This document shows positions 23,246 through 33,377 of a stretch of DNA of 49,788 bases, piece after piece. The notes under the pieces are model-generated. The model was not told where the DNA came from. It worked only from the letters and a program-made list of their open reading frames with translations, and made no database searches. This DNA is from Nevskia sp. GTDB taxonomy: Bacteria > Pseudomonadota > Gammaproteobacteria > Nevskiales > Nevskiaceae. The stretch is taken from positions 1-49,788 of the forward strand of contig JAQGNU010000046.1 of assembly GCA_028291645.1 (NCBI GenBank). Direction: 5' to 3'. Every line of letters begins with the position of its first letter. Position 1 is the stretch's first letter. A program made the position numbers and the translations under genes.

Positions 23246-25063
23246 GTGCCTACCTGCACATTCTGCAACGCGGTCAACGTCGAAGCGGCCCGGTTCTGCA
23301 ACCAGTGCGGCAATCGGCTGGCGCTGGGGCAGGCCGTGCAGACGGCGGAGCCGGTGCGCAACTACACGCCCAAGCATCTGGCCGACAAAATCCTGCAGAG
23401 TCGCGCCGCACTGATCGGCGAGCGCAAGCGGGTGACGGTGCTGTTTGCCGATATCAAGAGTTCGACCGCGCTCGCCGAGCAGGCGGGCGCGGAAGCCTGG
23501 CATACGATTCTGGATCGCTACTTCGCGATCATCGGCGCGGCGGTGCATCGTTTCGAAGGCACCATCAACCAATACACCGGCGACGGCGTGATGGCGTTGT
23601 TCGGCGCGCCGCTGGCGTTGGAGGACCATGCGCAGCGCGCCTGTCTGGCCGCAGTCGAAGCACAGCGCGAGGTGCGGCGCTACGCCGATGAACTGCGCCT
23701 CAGCGCCGGTCTCAATTTTTCGATGCGCGTCGGTCTGAACAGTGGCGAAGTCATCGTCGGCCGCATCGGCGACGACCTGCGCATGGACTACACCGCGCAA
23801 GGCTTGACGGTGAATCTGGCAGCGCGGATGGAGCACATCTGCGAGCCCGGACAAATCTATTGCACGCGCGCGACGGCGGCATTGGTCGAGGGCTACATCG
23901 GCCTGCGCGATCTTGGTGAAACCGCAGTCGCCGGCGCCAGCCAGCCGATCCGGGTATACGCGGTGGAAGGCGAGGGTGCCATCCGTAGCCGGCTCGAACG
24001 CGGCTTAGCACGCGGCAGTTCGGCGTTCATCGGCCGCGATGCGGAACTGGCGCAACTGCGCGATGCGCTGGAGCAGGCCCGCGTTGGACACGGCAGCGTG
24101 GTTGCGCTGGTCGGTGATGCCGGTATCGGCAAGAGCCGCCTGTGTCACGAATTCGCACAGGATTGCGCGCTTCGCGGCGTCGCCTTGCATCGCGCCAGCG
24201 GCGTACCGTATGCAGCGGCAATGCCTTTGCTGCCGATCCAGGCACTGACGCGCAGCCGCCTGGGCTTCGACGAGCGCGCATCGGTCGAAGAAGTGCGGCA
24301 ACTCGCCGCCGGCCGCCTGGTGCTGTTCGATCGTCAGGCCACCGATTTGCTGGAGCCGATGCTGGAATTTCTCGGCGTCGGCGCTGCGCGGGCGCGCACC
24401 GATCCGGTCGCCGATCGCGAACGGCTGTTCGAGTTTCTCGCCTACTTCCTGCCGCGCGCGGAGACCCCACAGGTGCTGCTGATCGAGGACCTGCACTTCG
24501 CCGATGCCGCCACCGAGGCCTGCATTGCAGCGCTGGCGAAACAGGTCGGCGCGACGCCGACGCTGCTGTTGCTGAACTTCCGTCCCAACTACAGCGCTGA
24601 CTGGCTGGCGGCGGATGCGCATCGCCGCATCCCGGTGAATGCGCTCGATGACGCGGCGATCGAGCGGCTCGCACAAGGCTTGCTCGGTGCACAGCCGCAG
24701 ACTGCCGAACTGGCGACGCAACTGCGCCGCCGTGCCGGTGGCAATCCGTTCTTCGTCGAGGAAGCGGTGCAGGCGCTGCTCGAATCCGGACATCTGAGCG
24801 GCGCGCATGGCGCCTATGCCTTAGTGCGGCCGATCGACGAATGGCCGATCCCGGACAGCGTGCACGCGCTGCTGGCCGCGCGTATCGACCGGCTCGACGA
24901 GTCGCTGAAGACCCTGCTGCAGACTGCGGCGGTGATGGGGCGCGAGATCGCGCCCAGCGCGCTGGCGCAGCTGGCCGGCTTGAGCGAGGAGGAATGCCGG
25001 CAGCGGCTGCAGCAATTGGTCGATGCACGGTTCCTGCAGGCGCCGGCGGCGCCTGGCGACTAA
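23246..25063 (+). CDS. Class III nucleotide cyclase with AAA/STAND ATPase, N-terminal part (ochre-truncated)
   Basis: 605 residues from GTG at 23246. The order is: zinc ribbon (CTFCN...CNQCG, residues 4-21); class III adenylate/guanylate cyclase domain (about 62-245) with metal Asp69 (LFADIKSST) and Asp113 (YTGDGVMALFG), Asp181 in MDYTAQG and the transition-state pair Asn190/Arg194 (NLAARM); then a P-loop GDAGIGKS (290-297) with IEDLHFAD as Walker B of a MalT/LuxR-type ATPase. Translation stops at TAA 25061-25063, but the same frame continues for 1.4 kb of TPR-like sequence. The cyclase active site looks complete. A truncated protein could keep cyclase activity without its regulatory repeats. 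Confidence 0.88.
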   Translation: MPTCTFCNAVNVEAARFCNQCGNRLALGQAVQTAEPVRNYTPKHLADKILQSRAALIGERKRVTVLFADIKSSTALAEQAGAEAWHTILDRYFAIIGAAVHRFEGTINQYTGDGVMALFGAPLALEDHAQRACLAAVEAQREVRRYADELRLSAGLNFSMRVGLNSGEVIVGRIGDDLRMDYTAQGLTVNLAARMEHICEPGQIYCTRATAALVEGYIGLRDLGETAVAGASQPIRVYAVEGEGAIRSRLERGLARGSSAFIGRDAELAQLRDALEQARVGHGSVVALVGDAGIGKSRLCHEFAQDCALRGVALHRASGVPYAAAMPLLPIQALTRSRLGFDERASVEEVRQLAAGRLVLFDRQATDLLEPMLEFLGVGAARARTDPVADRERLFEFLAYFLPRAETPQVLLIEDLHFADAATEACIAALAKQVGATPTLLLLNFRPNYSADWLAADAHRRIPVNALDDAAIERLAQGLLGAQPQTAELATQLRRRAGGNPFFVEEAVQALLESGHLSGAHGAYALVRPIDEWPIPDSVHALLAARIDRLDESLKTLLQTAAVMGREIAPSALAQLAGLSEEECRQRLQQLVDARFLQAPAAPGD

Positions 25064-25072
25064 TTCGCGTTC

Positions 25073-26479
25073 GTGCATCCGCTGCTGCAGGACGTGGCCT
25101 ATCGCACGCAGCTGGAAAAGCAGCGCACCGCCACGCATGCGCAGCTCGCCGCACAGCTCGAGCTCGCGCATCCCTTGAGCGCGCCGCCAACCGCAGTCGC
25201 GCTGGCGACGGCGTATCACTGGAGTCGTGCCGGCGAGTGGGCGCGCGCGGGTGCCTGGAATCTGCATGCGGTGCGCTGGACCGGCATGCGCGATGCGCGC
25301 ACGACCGATCGGCAATATCATCAGGCGCTACAGAATCTGGAGCGCGCGCCGGCTTCGGCCGAGGTCGACCACTTGCGCGTATTGGCTTGTGCGGGCGCGA
25401 TCCGGCAGGCGCAGTTCTCCGATCGGCCGCCAGACCCGGTCGATGCGCTGTACGCGCAGGGACGGCACATCGCGGATGCACGTCAGGACATTGCGGGACT
25501 GGTGGAACTGATGATTTCGTACTGCACCATGCATATGCGCCGTGGTGACGCGCGCGCGGCGGTGAATCTGGCGATGGAAGCCGTCGAGCGTGCAATTCAT
25601 GGGGGTGTTGCGGAGATTATCGGCCGCTTCCGCTTGCTGCTGCTGCTGTGCGCCAGCAATGCCGGTTATCCGCGTGAAGGCATTCACCTGATCAACCGCA
25701 GCGGCGGCGAAGAGTGGCTGCAAAAGCCGATCGGCGACGACAACTACTTGTCGCGCGGACTCTACGGCTACATGCTTGGCTGGCTGGGCCAGCTGGAGGC
25801 GGCGCGTGTGCAGATCGATGCCGCGCTCGTGCACGCCGAGCAGACCGGCGCGACGTCGAGCTGGATGTACGCCAATCAGGTGGAACTGGCGCTGCTGACC
25901 GGTGAGCACAGCGGCGTGCTGGCCCGAGCGCAGCGCGCGCTGCAGGCGGCGGAGTCGTTCGGCAGTCCTTATTTTCGTGCGATCGCCTTGCGTGCGCTCG
26001 GACTCGCGCATGTGTTGCAGGGCGATCCACGCGCGGCGCTGCCGCTGCTGCAGCAGGCGCGGCCACTGGTGGCGGCCGGTGGTAACGCGCATCAGTTCGA
26101 GGCCAGTTTGCTGGCGACGCTGGCGCGCGCCTATGCCGGCGTCGGCGAGTACCAACGCGCCTACGATGCTGCCGATGCCGGAATCCGCAGTGCGCAGAAA
26201 TCCCATTCGCACGTCTGGGAAATGTTCACCTGGCTGCCCTTGTTCGAACTGCCACCCGATGGGCCCTGGGCCGGGCGCGCACGCGAAGGTTTGCAGCGCG
26301 TCGAACATCTGCTGCAAATCACCAGCGCCGAGGCGGCGCGGCCCTGGTGGTGGCTGGCACGCGAGCGCTGGGATGCCGACGCAGACATCCGGCGTTCGGC
26401 ACGTCGCCATGCGATCGACGCGTTCGCTGCGATTGGCGCCGGCGCGCACGTGCGACGCTTGCAGGCGCTTGCGGTTTGA
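25073..26479 (+). CDS. C-terminal TPR-like half of the cyclase-ATPase gene
   Basis: This stretch is in the same frame as the cyclase gene, three codons after its TAA. It begins FAFVHPLLQDVAYRTQL, the block that in intact cyclase-ATPase proteins follows the winged helix directly. The remainder (about 468 residues) is Ala/Arg/Leu-rich helical repeat sequence of TPR type. A GTG at 25073 could serve for re-initiation, but no ribosome binding site is evident. One nonsense change (for example CAA or GAA to TAA) explains the split. Treated together, 23246-26479 would encode about 1,077 residues, a normal size for this architecture. Confidence 0.75.
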   Translation: MHPLLQDVAYRTQLEKQRTATHAQLAAQLELAHPLSAPPTAVALATAYHWSRAGEWARAGAWNLHAVRWTGMRDARTTDRQYHQALQNLERAPASAEVDHLRVLACAGAIRQAQFSDRPPDPVDALYAQGRHIADARQDIAGLVELMISYCTMHMRRGDARAAVNLAMEAVERAIHGGVAEIIGRFRLLLLLCASNAGYPREGIHLINRSGGEEWLQKPIGDDNYLSRGLYGYMLGWLGQLEAARVQIDAALVHAEQTGATSSWMYANQVELALLTGEHSGVLARAQRALQAAESFGSPYFRAIALRALGLAHVLQGDPRAALPLLQQARPLVAAGGNAHQFEASLLATLARAYAGVGEYQRAYDAADAGIRSAQKSHSHVWEMFTWLPLFELPPDGPWAGRAREGLQRVEHLLQITSAEAARPWWWLARERWDADADIRRSARRHAIDAFAAIGAGAHVRRLQALAV

Positions 26480-26792
26480 TGGTTAAGACGGTCGGCATCG
26501 GTGCCGGATACCTTGGTTTCTTTAAGTTCAGCGTCTTCGCCGATGTTGCGCAGGGACGCGGCGGGCAGTGCTAAGCGAAGGCGGCGCGCGCACGGCGGCG
26601 AACCGCCGTTCAGCCGGCCGTTGACCGCGATGGTGATCTTGAAGCGGCACGCAGGTGGCTGCGGCTGTCAACATGCGCAGCTATGGCCCTGTACTCCATC
26701 CAGCTTTTCCCGCTCTGCCGCGACGTTCAATGGCGCGCAACCGCAGCAGAGGCGCCAAGCTGGAGGCTGGCCATGGACGCGCGCCGCGGGCG
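26480..26792 (+). other. Gap between cyclase gene and permease-GGDEF-EAL gene
   Basis: About 310 bases with no gene I can support. The frame of the next gene is open from 26655, so an earlier start for it is possible. No clear promoter, terminator or repeat was seen. Confidence 0.4.
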
Positions 26793-29700
26793 ATGAGCCG
26801 CAGTTATCCGTCCAGTGTCGACGACGGCGGCATCGCGTCGCCGCCGCATCCGCGCACGCTGGGTTGGGTGCGGACCACGGCGCTGGCGATGGGCGGCAGC
26901 AATCAGAGCCTGTTCATCATCACCGCGCTGTTCGTCGGCCAGGGCGACATCCTGGGGCAGGGCAGCGCGGCGGTGCCTTTGCTGATTGTCGGCTTGCTGC
27001 TGGCCTGGGCTGCGGCGCCGGGCTGGACCGAACTGGTTCTGATGTATCCGAACCGGGTCGGTGGCATCGCCGCCAGCTGCGCGGAGGCGTTTCGGCCGTA
27101 TAGCCCGGTGCTCGCCAACCTCACCGGCGTTTGTTACTGGTGGGGCTGGGTGCCGACCTGTGGATTGACCGCCATCCTGTCGGCTTCGGCGATTCATCAG
27201 TGGTATCTGCCGTCGGTGCCGGTCAACTTGATGGCGATCGGCCTGGTGCTGTTTTTTATGCTGATCAACCTGTCGGGCATCAAGTGGGTTGGCCGGCTCG
27301 CGGTACCGATCGCCGGCGTCTCTGCGGCAATGGCCCTGATCTCCGGGCTTGCGCCGATCGCCGCCGGTGAGGTCGATTGGCGGCAGGCGCTGCACTTCGA
27401 GCTGACCACGCCGTTCAGCGGTGCGTTCGGTCAGCTGACCAGCCTGATGGCGGGGCTCTATCTGATCGGCTTCGCCGCACCTGCCTTCGAGGCGGCGGCC
27501 TGCCACGTCGGCGAGACCATCGCGCCAAACCGCAATGTGCCGCGTGCGATGCTCGCCAGCGGCCTGCTGTCGGCACTCTATTTCATCGTGCTGCCGCTGG
27601 TCTGGCTCGGTGTGCTCGGCCCCGGACCCTTGGGCGAGGATCTGGCCCTGGTGCTGGGCCCGACCTTCGCGCCGGTGTTCGGCGCCGGCGCAAAGGCGGC
27701 GGCGATCTGGTTCATGGTGTTCAGCATGTTTTCCGGCACGCTGCAGCCGCTCGCCGGCGCGGCGCGTACGCTCGCGCAATTATCCGAGGATGGTCTACTG
27801 CCGCGGGTGCTGGCGCTGCGCGCGGCCAGCGATACGCCCTGGGTAGCGACGCTGCTGACTGCCGGCATGGCGATTCTGTTCCTGCTGATCGGCGACCCGA
27901 TCTGGCTGGTCGCAGCGGCCAACTTTACCTACCTGATAAGCATCGCGCTGCCCAGCGTCGCGGTCTGGCTGCTGCGCCGTGACGCGCCGCTGCGGCTGCG
28001 GCCCTATCGGGCGCCGCGCGGCACGTTGGTGCTGGGGCTGATCGCGGCAACCACCTGGGGACTGTCGGCGCTGTTCGGCTTCGAGCAGTTCGGTCTGCCG
28101 ACGGTCGTGGTCGGACTGGCCTTTGCCTATGTCGGCTCGACGCTCTACGCCTGGCGCCGCGTGTCGGACCGGCGTCGTGCCGGCTTGCCGATGCGGGGCC
28201 TCGGACTGCAGGTCAAGCTGACCGGTGCGATGCTGCTGGTGCTGGCGCTGGACGGCACCGGCTATCTGCTGGCGGTGGGCAATCTCCCGCAGCAGCACAG
28301 CGCGCTGCTGACCGCGCTGTCGGATATTTTCGTCGCGGTGGCGATGCTGTCGATCACGGTGGCGCTGGTGCTGCCCGGCATGATCGGTCATTCGGCGCTG
28401 GAACTGTCGACCGCGGCCAAGCGCCTCGCCGCCGGCACGCTGGCGGAGTTTTCGCGCGCAATGTGTGCGCTCGGCCGCGGCGATCTCGATGCCGCACATG
28501 CGCATGTCGATATCCAGCCGGTGGTAGTCAACACCCGCGATGAAGTCGGCGAACTGGCGGCCAGCTTCAACGTGCTGCAACGGGAGATCGGTCAGGCTGC
28601 CCTGGGCCTCGATGGTGCGCGCGAAGGTTTGCGGCAGGCGCGCAATCAACTGACCGATGCCAATACAAGCTTGCAGGAGAACGTCGAGGAACTGCATCTG
28701 GCCGAGGAGAAACTCTCCGGCATACTCGAGTCGATCGATAACGTGGTGTGGTCGCTGAGCGCCGGCCAGCACGAATTGCTTTACGTGAACCCTGCAGTGG
28801 AGCGCACCCATGGACGCGGGGTGTCGGAGTTTCACGCCAATCGCACGCTGTGGATGAGCACGATTCATCCCGACGACCGCAGCATAGTGCAGGCCTGGCT
28901 GTCGAGCCTGACGCAGTACCATGGCGCGACGCTGCAATACCGGATCATCCGGCCCGACGGCGAAGTGCGCTGGCTCGAAGATCGCGCGCGGCTGGTGTGC
29001 AATGCGCGCGGACAAGCGGTGCGGCTGGACGGCGTCGCCACCGATATCTCCGAGCGCAAGACGCACGATGCGCAGATGGCGCATATGGCGAATCACGATG
29101 CACTCACCGGCTTGCCCAACCGCAATTTGCTGAACGATCGCGTCGCCCAGGCCTTGGCGCAGGCGCGGCGCACCGGCCGCCCGCTGGCGCTGCTGTTTCT
29201 CGATCTTGATGGCTTCAAATTCATCAACGACAGCTTTGGCCACACGCAAGGCGATATCCTGCTGAAAGCGGTGGCGGCACGGCTCAAACAAATCGTTTGG
29301 GACGGCGATACGGTGGCGCGACTCGGCGGCGACGAGTTCGTCATCATGCTGCAGAACCTGCCGCATCCGGCTGCGGCGGACGATGTCGCCAACAAGCTGC
29401 TGCAAGCGCTATCGCTACCGCTGCTGGCGGACAACCGCAGCCTGCAAGTCACCGCCAGCATCGGCATCAGCGTATTTCCGGAAGACGGCGACAATGCCGA
29501 ATTGCTGCTCAAGCATGCCGATGTGGCGATGTACCAGGCCAAGGCTGCGGGCCGCAGCGGCTTCCGGCGTTATGCGAAGGCGATGGGGGTGGCGACCGAC
29601 GAGCGCGTCCAACTCGAAGCGGCGCTGCGTCAGGCGCTTGATCGCGACGAATTCGAACTGCATTACGAGCCGCAGATCGAAACCGCGAGTGGTGCCATCA

Positions 29701-30482
29701 GTGGCGTCGAGGCGCTGATCCGCTGGCGTCATCCGGAGTTGGGCATCGTGCCGCCCAGCCGCTTCATTCCGCTGGCGGAAGAGACCGGCCTGATCCTACA
29801 GATCGGTGAGTGGGTGATCAAAACCGCCTGCGCGCAATTGAAGCGCTGGCATTTGGCCGGACATGCCGAGCTGGCGGTTTCGGTGAATGTATCGGCGCGT
29901 CAGTTCTACCAGCGCGACATTCTGCAGTTGGTGCAGAGCGTATTGGCCGATAGCGGCTTGCAGGCGCGCCATCTGCAGATCGAACTGACCGAAAGCGGGC
30001 TGATGCAGAACCCGGAAGCAGTGATCGGTACGCTGCGGCAATTGCAGGCGCAAGGCGTGGTGCTGGCGATGGATGATTTTGGCACCGGCTATTCGAGCCT
30101 CAGCAATCTGAAGCGCTTCCCGATCGACGTCATCAAGATCGATCAGTCGTTCATTCAGGATCTCACCGTCGACAGGGATGCGGCATCGATCGCACTGGCG
30201 ATCATCGCGATGGCCAGATCGTTGAAACTAAAGACCATAGGCGAGGGGGTGGAGACCCGCGAACAGCTGGATTTCCTGATCACGCACGGCTGCGATGCCA
30301 TACAGGGACATTATTTCAGTCGCTCGCTGCCGGCTGCGGCGATGAGCGAATTGCTGCGCACCGGCTGCGCCCGGGCCGGCGAAGCACTGCTGCCGGCAGC
30401 GCGCCGAGCGCCGCGCTATTTGCGCGAATCGTCGCCCGAAGCGGCAGCAGTGTGCAGGCGCCGCTTGGGTGACGTCGAATAA
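26793..30482 (+). CDS. Amino-acid-permease-like membrane sensor fused to HAMP-PAS-GGDEF-EAL
   Basis: A protein of about 1,229 residues. The first ~420 residues resemble an APC-superfamily amino acid permease: about twelve hydrophobic helices, with GGSNQSLFIITALFVGQGDI early and EAAACHVGETIAPNRNVPRA in the middle. Two further helices lead to a HAMP-like linker (TRDEVGELAASFNVLQREI), a coiled coil, a PAS/PAC domain (IIRPDGEVRWLEDRARLV), a GGDEF domain with intact RLGGDEF (bases 29319-29339) and an EAL domain with VEALIRW (EAL at 29709-29717), NVSARQF, DDFGTGYSS and KIDQSFI. All catalytic motifs look intact; the RxxD inhibitory site is absent (WDGD instead). Inferred role: membrane sensing of a solute coupled to cyclic di-GMP turnover. 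The ATG at 26793 is preferred because the permease begins just after it; 26655 is also open. Confidence 0.9.
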   Translation: MSRSYPSSVDDGGIASPPHPRTLGWVRTTALAMGGSNQSLFIITALFVGQGDILGQGSAAVPLLIVGLLLAWAAAPGWTELVLMYPNRVGGIAASCAEAFRPYSPVLANLTGVCYWWGWVPTCGLTAILSASAIHQWYLPSVPVNLMAIGLVLFFMLINLSGIKWVGRLAVPIAGVSAAMALISGLAPIAAGEVDWRQALHFELTTPFSGAFGQLTSLMAGLYLIGFAAPAFEAAACHVGETIAPNRNVPRAMLASGLLSALYFIVLPLVWLGVLGPGPLGEDLALVLGPTFAPVFGAGAKAAAIWFMVFSMFSGTLQPLAGAARTLAQLSEDGLLPRVLALRAASDTPWVATLLTAGMAILFLLIGDPIWLVAAANFTYLISIALPSVAVWLLRRDAPLRLRPYRAPRGTLVLGLIAATTWGLSALFGFEQFGLPTVVVGLAFAYVGSTLYAWRRVSDRRRAGLPMRGLGLQVKLTGAMLLVLALDGTGYLLAVGNLPQQHSALLTALSDIFVAVAMLSITVALVLPGMIGHSALELSTAAKRLAAGTLAEFSRAMCALGRGDLDAAHAHVDIQPVVVNTRDEVGELAASFNVLQREIGQAALGLDGAREGLRQARNQLTDANTSLQENVEELHLAEEKLSGILESIDNVVWSLSAGQHELLYVNPAVERTHGRGVSEFHANRTLWMSTIHPDDRSIVQAWLSSLTQYHGATLQYRIIRPDGEVRWLEDRARLVCNARGQAVRLDGVATDISERKTHDAQMAHMANHDALTGLPNRNLLNDRVAQALAQARRTGRPLALLFLDLDGFKFINDSFGHTQGDILLKAVAARLKQIVWDGDTVARLGGDEFVIMLQNLPHPAAADDVANKLLQALSLPLLADNRSLQVTASIGISVFPEDGDNAELLLKHADVAMYQAKAAGRSGFRRYAKAMGVATDERVQLEAALRQALDRDEFELHYEPQIETASGAISGVEALIRWRHPELGIVPPSRFIPLAEETGLILQIGEWVIKTACAQLKRWHLAGHAELAVSVNVSARQFYQRDILQLVQSVLADSGLQARHLQIELTESGLMQNPEAVIGTLRQLQAQGVVLAMDDFGTGYSSLSNLKRFPIDVIKIDQSFIQDLTVDRDAASIALAIIAMARSLKLKTIGEGVETREQLDFLITHGCDAIQGHYFSRSLPAAAMSELLRTGCARAGEALLPAARRAPRYLRESSPEAAAVCRRRLGDVE

Positions 30483-30786
30483 GCCCACGGTGTAGGGTTT
30501 GCTTGGCGCGGCTTGCTTCAGCGCGGGATGCCCTTAGAGCCGCCGCCGCAGTCGTCAGCTATACGGTGACCTGGGCGTTTCGACCCGCTGCGGCAGGTGC
30601 GGCGCGACGGCGCCGCCGGTTCATTCAAGACCCGGCGCGGTGCACTACAATCCTTCTTATGGAACTGCCGTGGTTAAGCCGACGCTGCCCTTGAATCAGG
30701 CCGAAGCGTTCGTATTGTTGTTCTGTGCTGGTGTCACGCCGTGACTGTTTCGCAGAACCGGCTCACTTTTCTTGCCGAGGTTATCC
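30483..30786 (+). promoter_or_regulatory. Upstream region of lon with weak promoter candidates
   Basis: No gene seen in these ~300 bases. Two sigma70-like candidates: TTCAAG (30623-30628), 16 bases, TACAAT (30645-30650); and TTGAAT (30691-30696), 16 bases, TATTGT (30713-30718). The second overlaps CTTGAAT, the core of a heat-shock (sigma32) -35 element, but a matching CCCCAT-type -10 is not evident. Both are weak by eye. Confidence 0.35.
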
Positions 30787-33180
30787 GTGTCTACAAGCAA
30801 TGACCGTATCGCTCCCGTCCTGCCGCTGCGTGACGTGGTGGTGTATCCGCACATGGCGATTCCGTTATTCGTCGGCCGCGAGAAGTCGGTCAAGGCGCTG
30901 ACCGCTGCGATGCAGGATGGCAAGCGCATCCTGCTGGTGGCGCAGAAGCATGCCGATACCGACGAGCCGGGTGCCGACGACCTCTACGATACCGGCACGC
31001 TCGCCAGCATCCTGCAGCTGCTGAAGCTGCCCGATGGCACCGTCAAAGTGCTGGTCGAAGGCGCGCAGCGCGCGCGGATGACGCGGCTGATCGAAACCGA
31101 TCCCTACCTGATCTCCGAGTTCGAGCCGCTGCCGGCGGACGACGCGCAGACCGGCAGCGAGGCCGACGCGGTGATGCGTGCCGCGGTGTCGACTTTCGAG
31201 CAGTACGTCAAGCTCAACAAGAAAGTACCGGCGGAGCTGCTGCCGTCGCTGTCCAGCATGGACGTGCCGGGTCGCCTGGCCGACGCCATCGCCGCGCATC
31301 TGAACCTGAAGCTGGAAGACAAGCAGAAAGTGCTGGAGCTGGCCGAACCGAAAGCGCGTCTCGAATACGTGCTGGGTCAACTCGAAGGCGAGATCGACGT
31401 GCTGCAGATCGAGAAGAAGATCCGCGGCCGGGTGAAATCGCAGATGGAGAAAAACCAGCGCGAGTACTACCTGAACGAGCAGATGAAGGCGATCCAGAAA
31501 GAGTTGGGTGAACTCGAGGATGCGCCGAACGAACAGGAAGAGTTGGCGCGCAAGATCGAAAAGTCCGGCATGCCGAAGGCTGCCAAGACCAAAGCCAATG
31601 CCGAACTCAACAAGCTGAAGATGATGCCGGCGATGTCGGCCGAAGCCACCGTCGTGCGCAATTATCTCGACTGGCTGACGCAGGTGCCGTGGAAGAAGAC
31701 CACCAAGGCGACGATCGATCTGCCGAAAGCGGAGACGCAGCTCGATGCCGATCACTACGGCTTGGATAAGGTCAAGGAACGCATCCTCGAATATCTCGCG
31801 GTGCAGAGCCGCGTGAAAAAGCTGAAGGGCCCGATCCTGTGCCTGGTCGGTCCGCCGGGCGTCGGCAAGACTTCGCTGGGCCGCTCGATCGCGGCGGCGA
31901 CCAACCGCAAGTTCACCCGCATGAGCTTGGGTGGTGTGCGCGACGAAGCCGAGATTCGCGGCCACCGTCGCACCTACATCGGTTCGATGCCGGGCAAGAT
32001 CGTGCAGAGCATGGCCAAGATCGGCGTCAAGAATCCGCTGTTCCTGCTCGACGAGATCGACAAGATGAGCATGGACTTCCGTGGCGATCCGTCGTCTGCG
32101 CTGCTGGAAGTGCTCGATCCGGAACAGAACAATACATTTGCCGATCACTATCTGGAAGTCGATTACGATCTTTCCGACGTCATGTTCGTCTGCACCAGCA
32201 ACACGCTGAACATCCCGAGCCCGCTGCTCGATCGCATGGAAGTGATCCGTATCCCGGGCTACACCGAGGACGAGAAGCTCAACATCGCCAAGCGCTATCT
32301 GGTGCCGAAGCAGATCAAGGCCAATGGTCTGAAGGACAGCGAGTTGGAGATCAACGACGGCGCGATCCGCGACATCGTGCGGCTCTACACGCGTGAAGCC
32401 GGCGTGCGCAATCTTGAGCGCGAGATCAGCAAGATCGCGCGCAAGGTGGTCAAGCAGATTCTGCTGAAGCCGACCGAGAAGAAGCTCAAGGTCAGCGAGA
32501 AGAATCTGAACAAGTATCTCGGCGTGCAGCGCTTCCGTTACGGCCGCGCCGAAGAGAAGAACCAGGTCGGCCAGGTCACCGGGCTGGCGTGGACCGAAGT
32601 CGGTGGCGAGTTGCTGTCGATCGAAGCCGCGTTGTCGCCGGGCAAGGGCAAGCTGACCCAGACCGGCTCGCTCGGCAACGTCATGCAGGAATCGATTCAG
32701 GCGGCGCTGACGGTGGTGCGTTCGCGCGCCAAGACGCTCGGTATCGATCCGGACTTCTATCAGAAGAACGACATCCACGTGCACGTGCCGGAAGGCGCGA
32801 CGACGAAAGATGGTCCGAGTGCGGGCATCGCGATGTGCACCGCGATCGTGTCGGCATTGACCAATATTCCGGTGCGTGCGGATGTGGCGATGACCGGCGA
32901 AATCACGCTGCGCGGCGAAGTGCTGCCGATCGGCGGACTCAAGGAAAAGCTGTTGGCCGCGCAGCGCGGTGGCATTCGCACGGTGATCATCTCGCAGGAA
33001 AATCTGAAAGACCTCGCCGAGATTCCCGATACCATCAAGGCCAAGCTCGACATCGAGCCGGTGCGCTGGGTAGAGGACGTGCTGCGGCTGGCACTCGAAC
33101 GCGTGCCGGAACCGAAGCCGGCAAGCGAAGCGGCGGCCGAACCACCGAAGTCGGCGACGGAAGCCTTGCGCCCGCATTGA
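30787..33180 (+). CDS. lon: ATP-dependent protease Lon
   Basis: Lon degrades misfolded and regulatory proteins in the cytoplasm. 797 residues from GTG at 30787, preceded by GAGG at a good distance; an in-frame TTG 15 bases earlier lacks this. Domains in order: N-terminal substrate domain ([21 protein letters not shown]), helical region, AAA+ with Walker A GPPGVGKT at 355-362 and Walker [11 protein letters not shown], then the protease domain with catalytic Ser678 ([10 protein letters not shown]) and Lys721 ([10 protein letters not shown]). It is followed by hupB as in most Gammaproteobacteria. Confidence 0.98.
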   Translation: MSTSNDRIAPVLPLRDVVVYPHMAIPLFVGREKSVKALTAAMQDGKRILLVAQKHADTDEPGADDLYDTGTLASILQLLKLPDGTVKVLVEGAQRARMTRLIETDPYLISEFEPLPADDAQTGSEADAVMRAAVSTFEQYVKLNKKVPAELLPSLSSMDVPGRLADAIAAHLNLKLEDKQKVLELAEPKARLEYVLGQLEGEIDVLQIEKKIRGRVKSQMEKNQREYYLNEQMKAIQKELGELEDAPNEQEELARKIEKSGMPKAAKTKANAELNKLKMMPAMSAEATVVRNYLDWLTQVPWKKTTKATIDLPKAETQLDADHYGLDKVKERILEYLAVQSRVKKLKGPILCLVGPPGVGKTSLGRSIAAATNRKFTRMSLGGVRDEAEIRGHRRTYIGSMPGKIVQSMAKIGVKNPLFLLDEIDKMSMDFRGDPSSALLEVLDPEQNNTFADHYLEVDYDLSDVMFVCTSNTLNIPSPLLDRMEVIRIPGYTEDEKLNIAKRYLVPKQIKANGLKDSELEINDGAIRDIVRLYTREAGVRNLEREISKIARKVVKQILLKPTEKKLKVSEKNLNKYLGVQRFRYGRAEEKNQVGQVTGLAWTEVGGELLSIEAALSPGKGKLTQTGSLGNVMQESIQAALTVVRSRAKTLGIDPDFYQKNDIHVHVPEGATTKDGPSAGIAMCTAIVSALTNIPVRADVAMTGEITLRGEVLPIGGLKEKLLAAQRGGIRTVIISQENLKDLAEIPDTIKAKLDIEPVRWVEDVLRLALERVPEPKPASEAAAEPPKSATEALRPH

Positions 33181-33196
33181 TTGCGCGTGCCCTGAT

Positions 33197-33228
33197 CGGG
33201 TGGCGCGTCGCTGCGCCGCCCGAGTTTT
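33197..33228 (+). terminator. Rho-independent terminator after lon
   Basis: The arms CGGGTGGCGC (33197-33206) and GCGCCGCCCG (33213-33222) form a ten-base-pair stem with one G-U pair and a six-base loop, followed by AGTTTT. It begins 16 bases after the lon stop. The short T run makes it moderate in strength. Confidence 0.6.
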
Positions 33229-33347
33229 CGCGAACGCAAATTGGGTTGCCACGCTGATCGGCCGAAATCATGCCGATCTATGTTTATGCTGGGCTCTGCG
33301 CGCACTTTGACCTTGCGCCCTCTCAGGTTTTATTTCTTACAGTTTCG

Positions 33348-33377
33348 TTGACGCTCGTAGTCCGCGCTTGGTATAAA
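33348..33377 (+). promoter_or_regulatory. Sigma70 promoter for hupB
   Basis: TTGACG (33348-33353), an 18-base spacer and TATAAA (33372-33377). This is the best promoter match in the window. It predicts a leader of about 135 bases before the hupB ATG. The rest of the lon-hupB gap (33229-33347 and 33378-33520) holds no gene that I can see. Confidence 0.7.

Noticed and set aside
19190..25063. Stop-codon reassignment or readthrough explaining both interrupted genes
   Set aside because: One break is TAG and the other TAA, and all other genes here use both as normal stops; independent nonsense changes are simpler.
24027..25595. A 522-codon minus-strand frame opposite the cyclase gene
   Set aside because: Ser/Arg/Pro-rich shadow that spans the ochre codon region; no motifs.
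30865..33252. A 795-codon open frame antisense to lon
   Set aside because: Composition is rich in His/Arg/Leu without motifs, and lon is unmistakable on the other strand.
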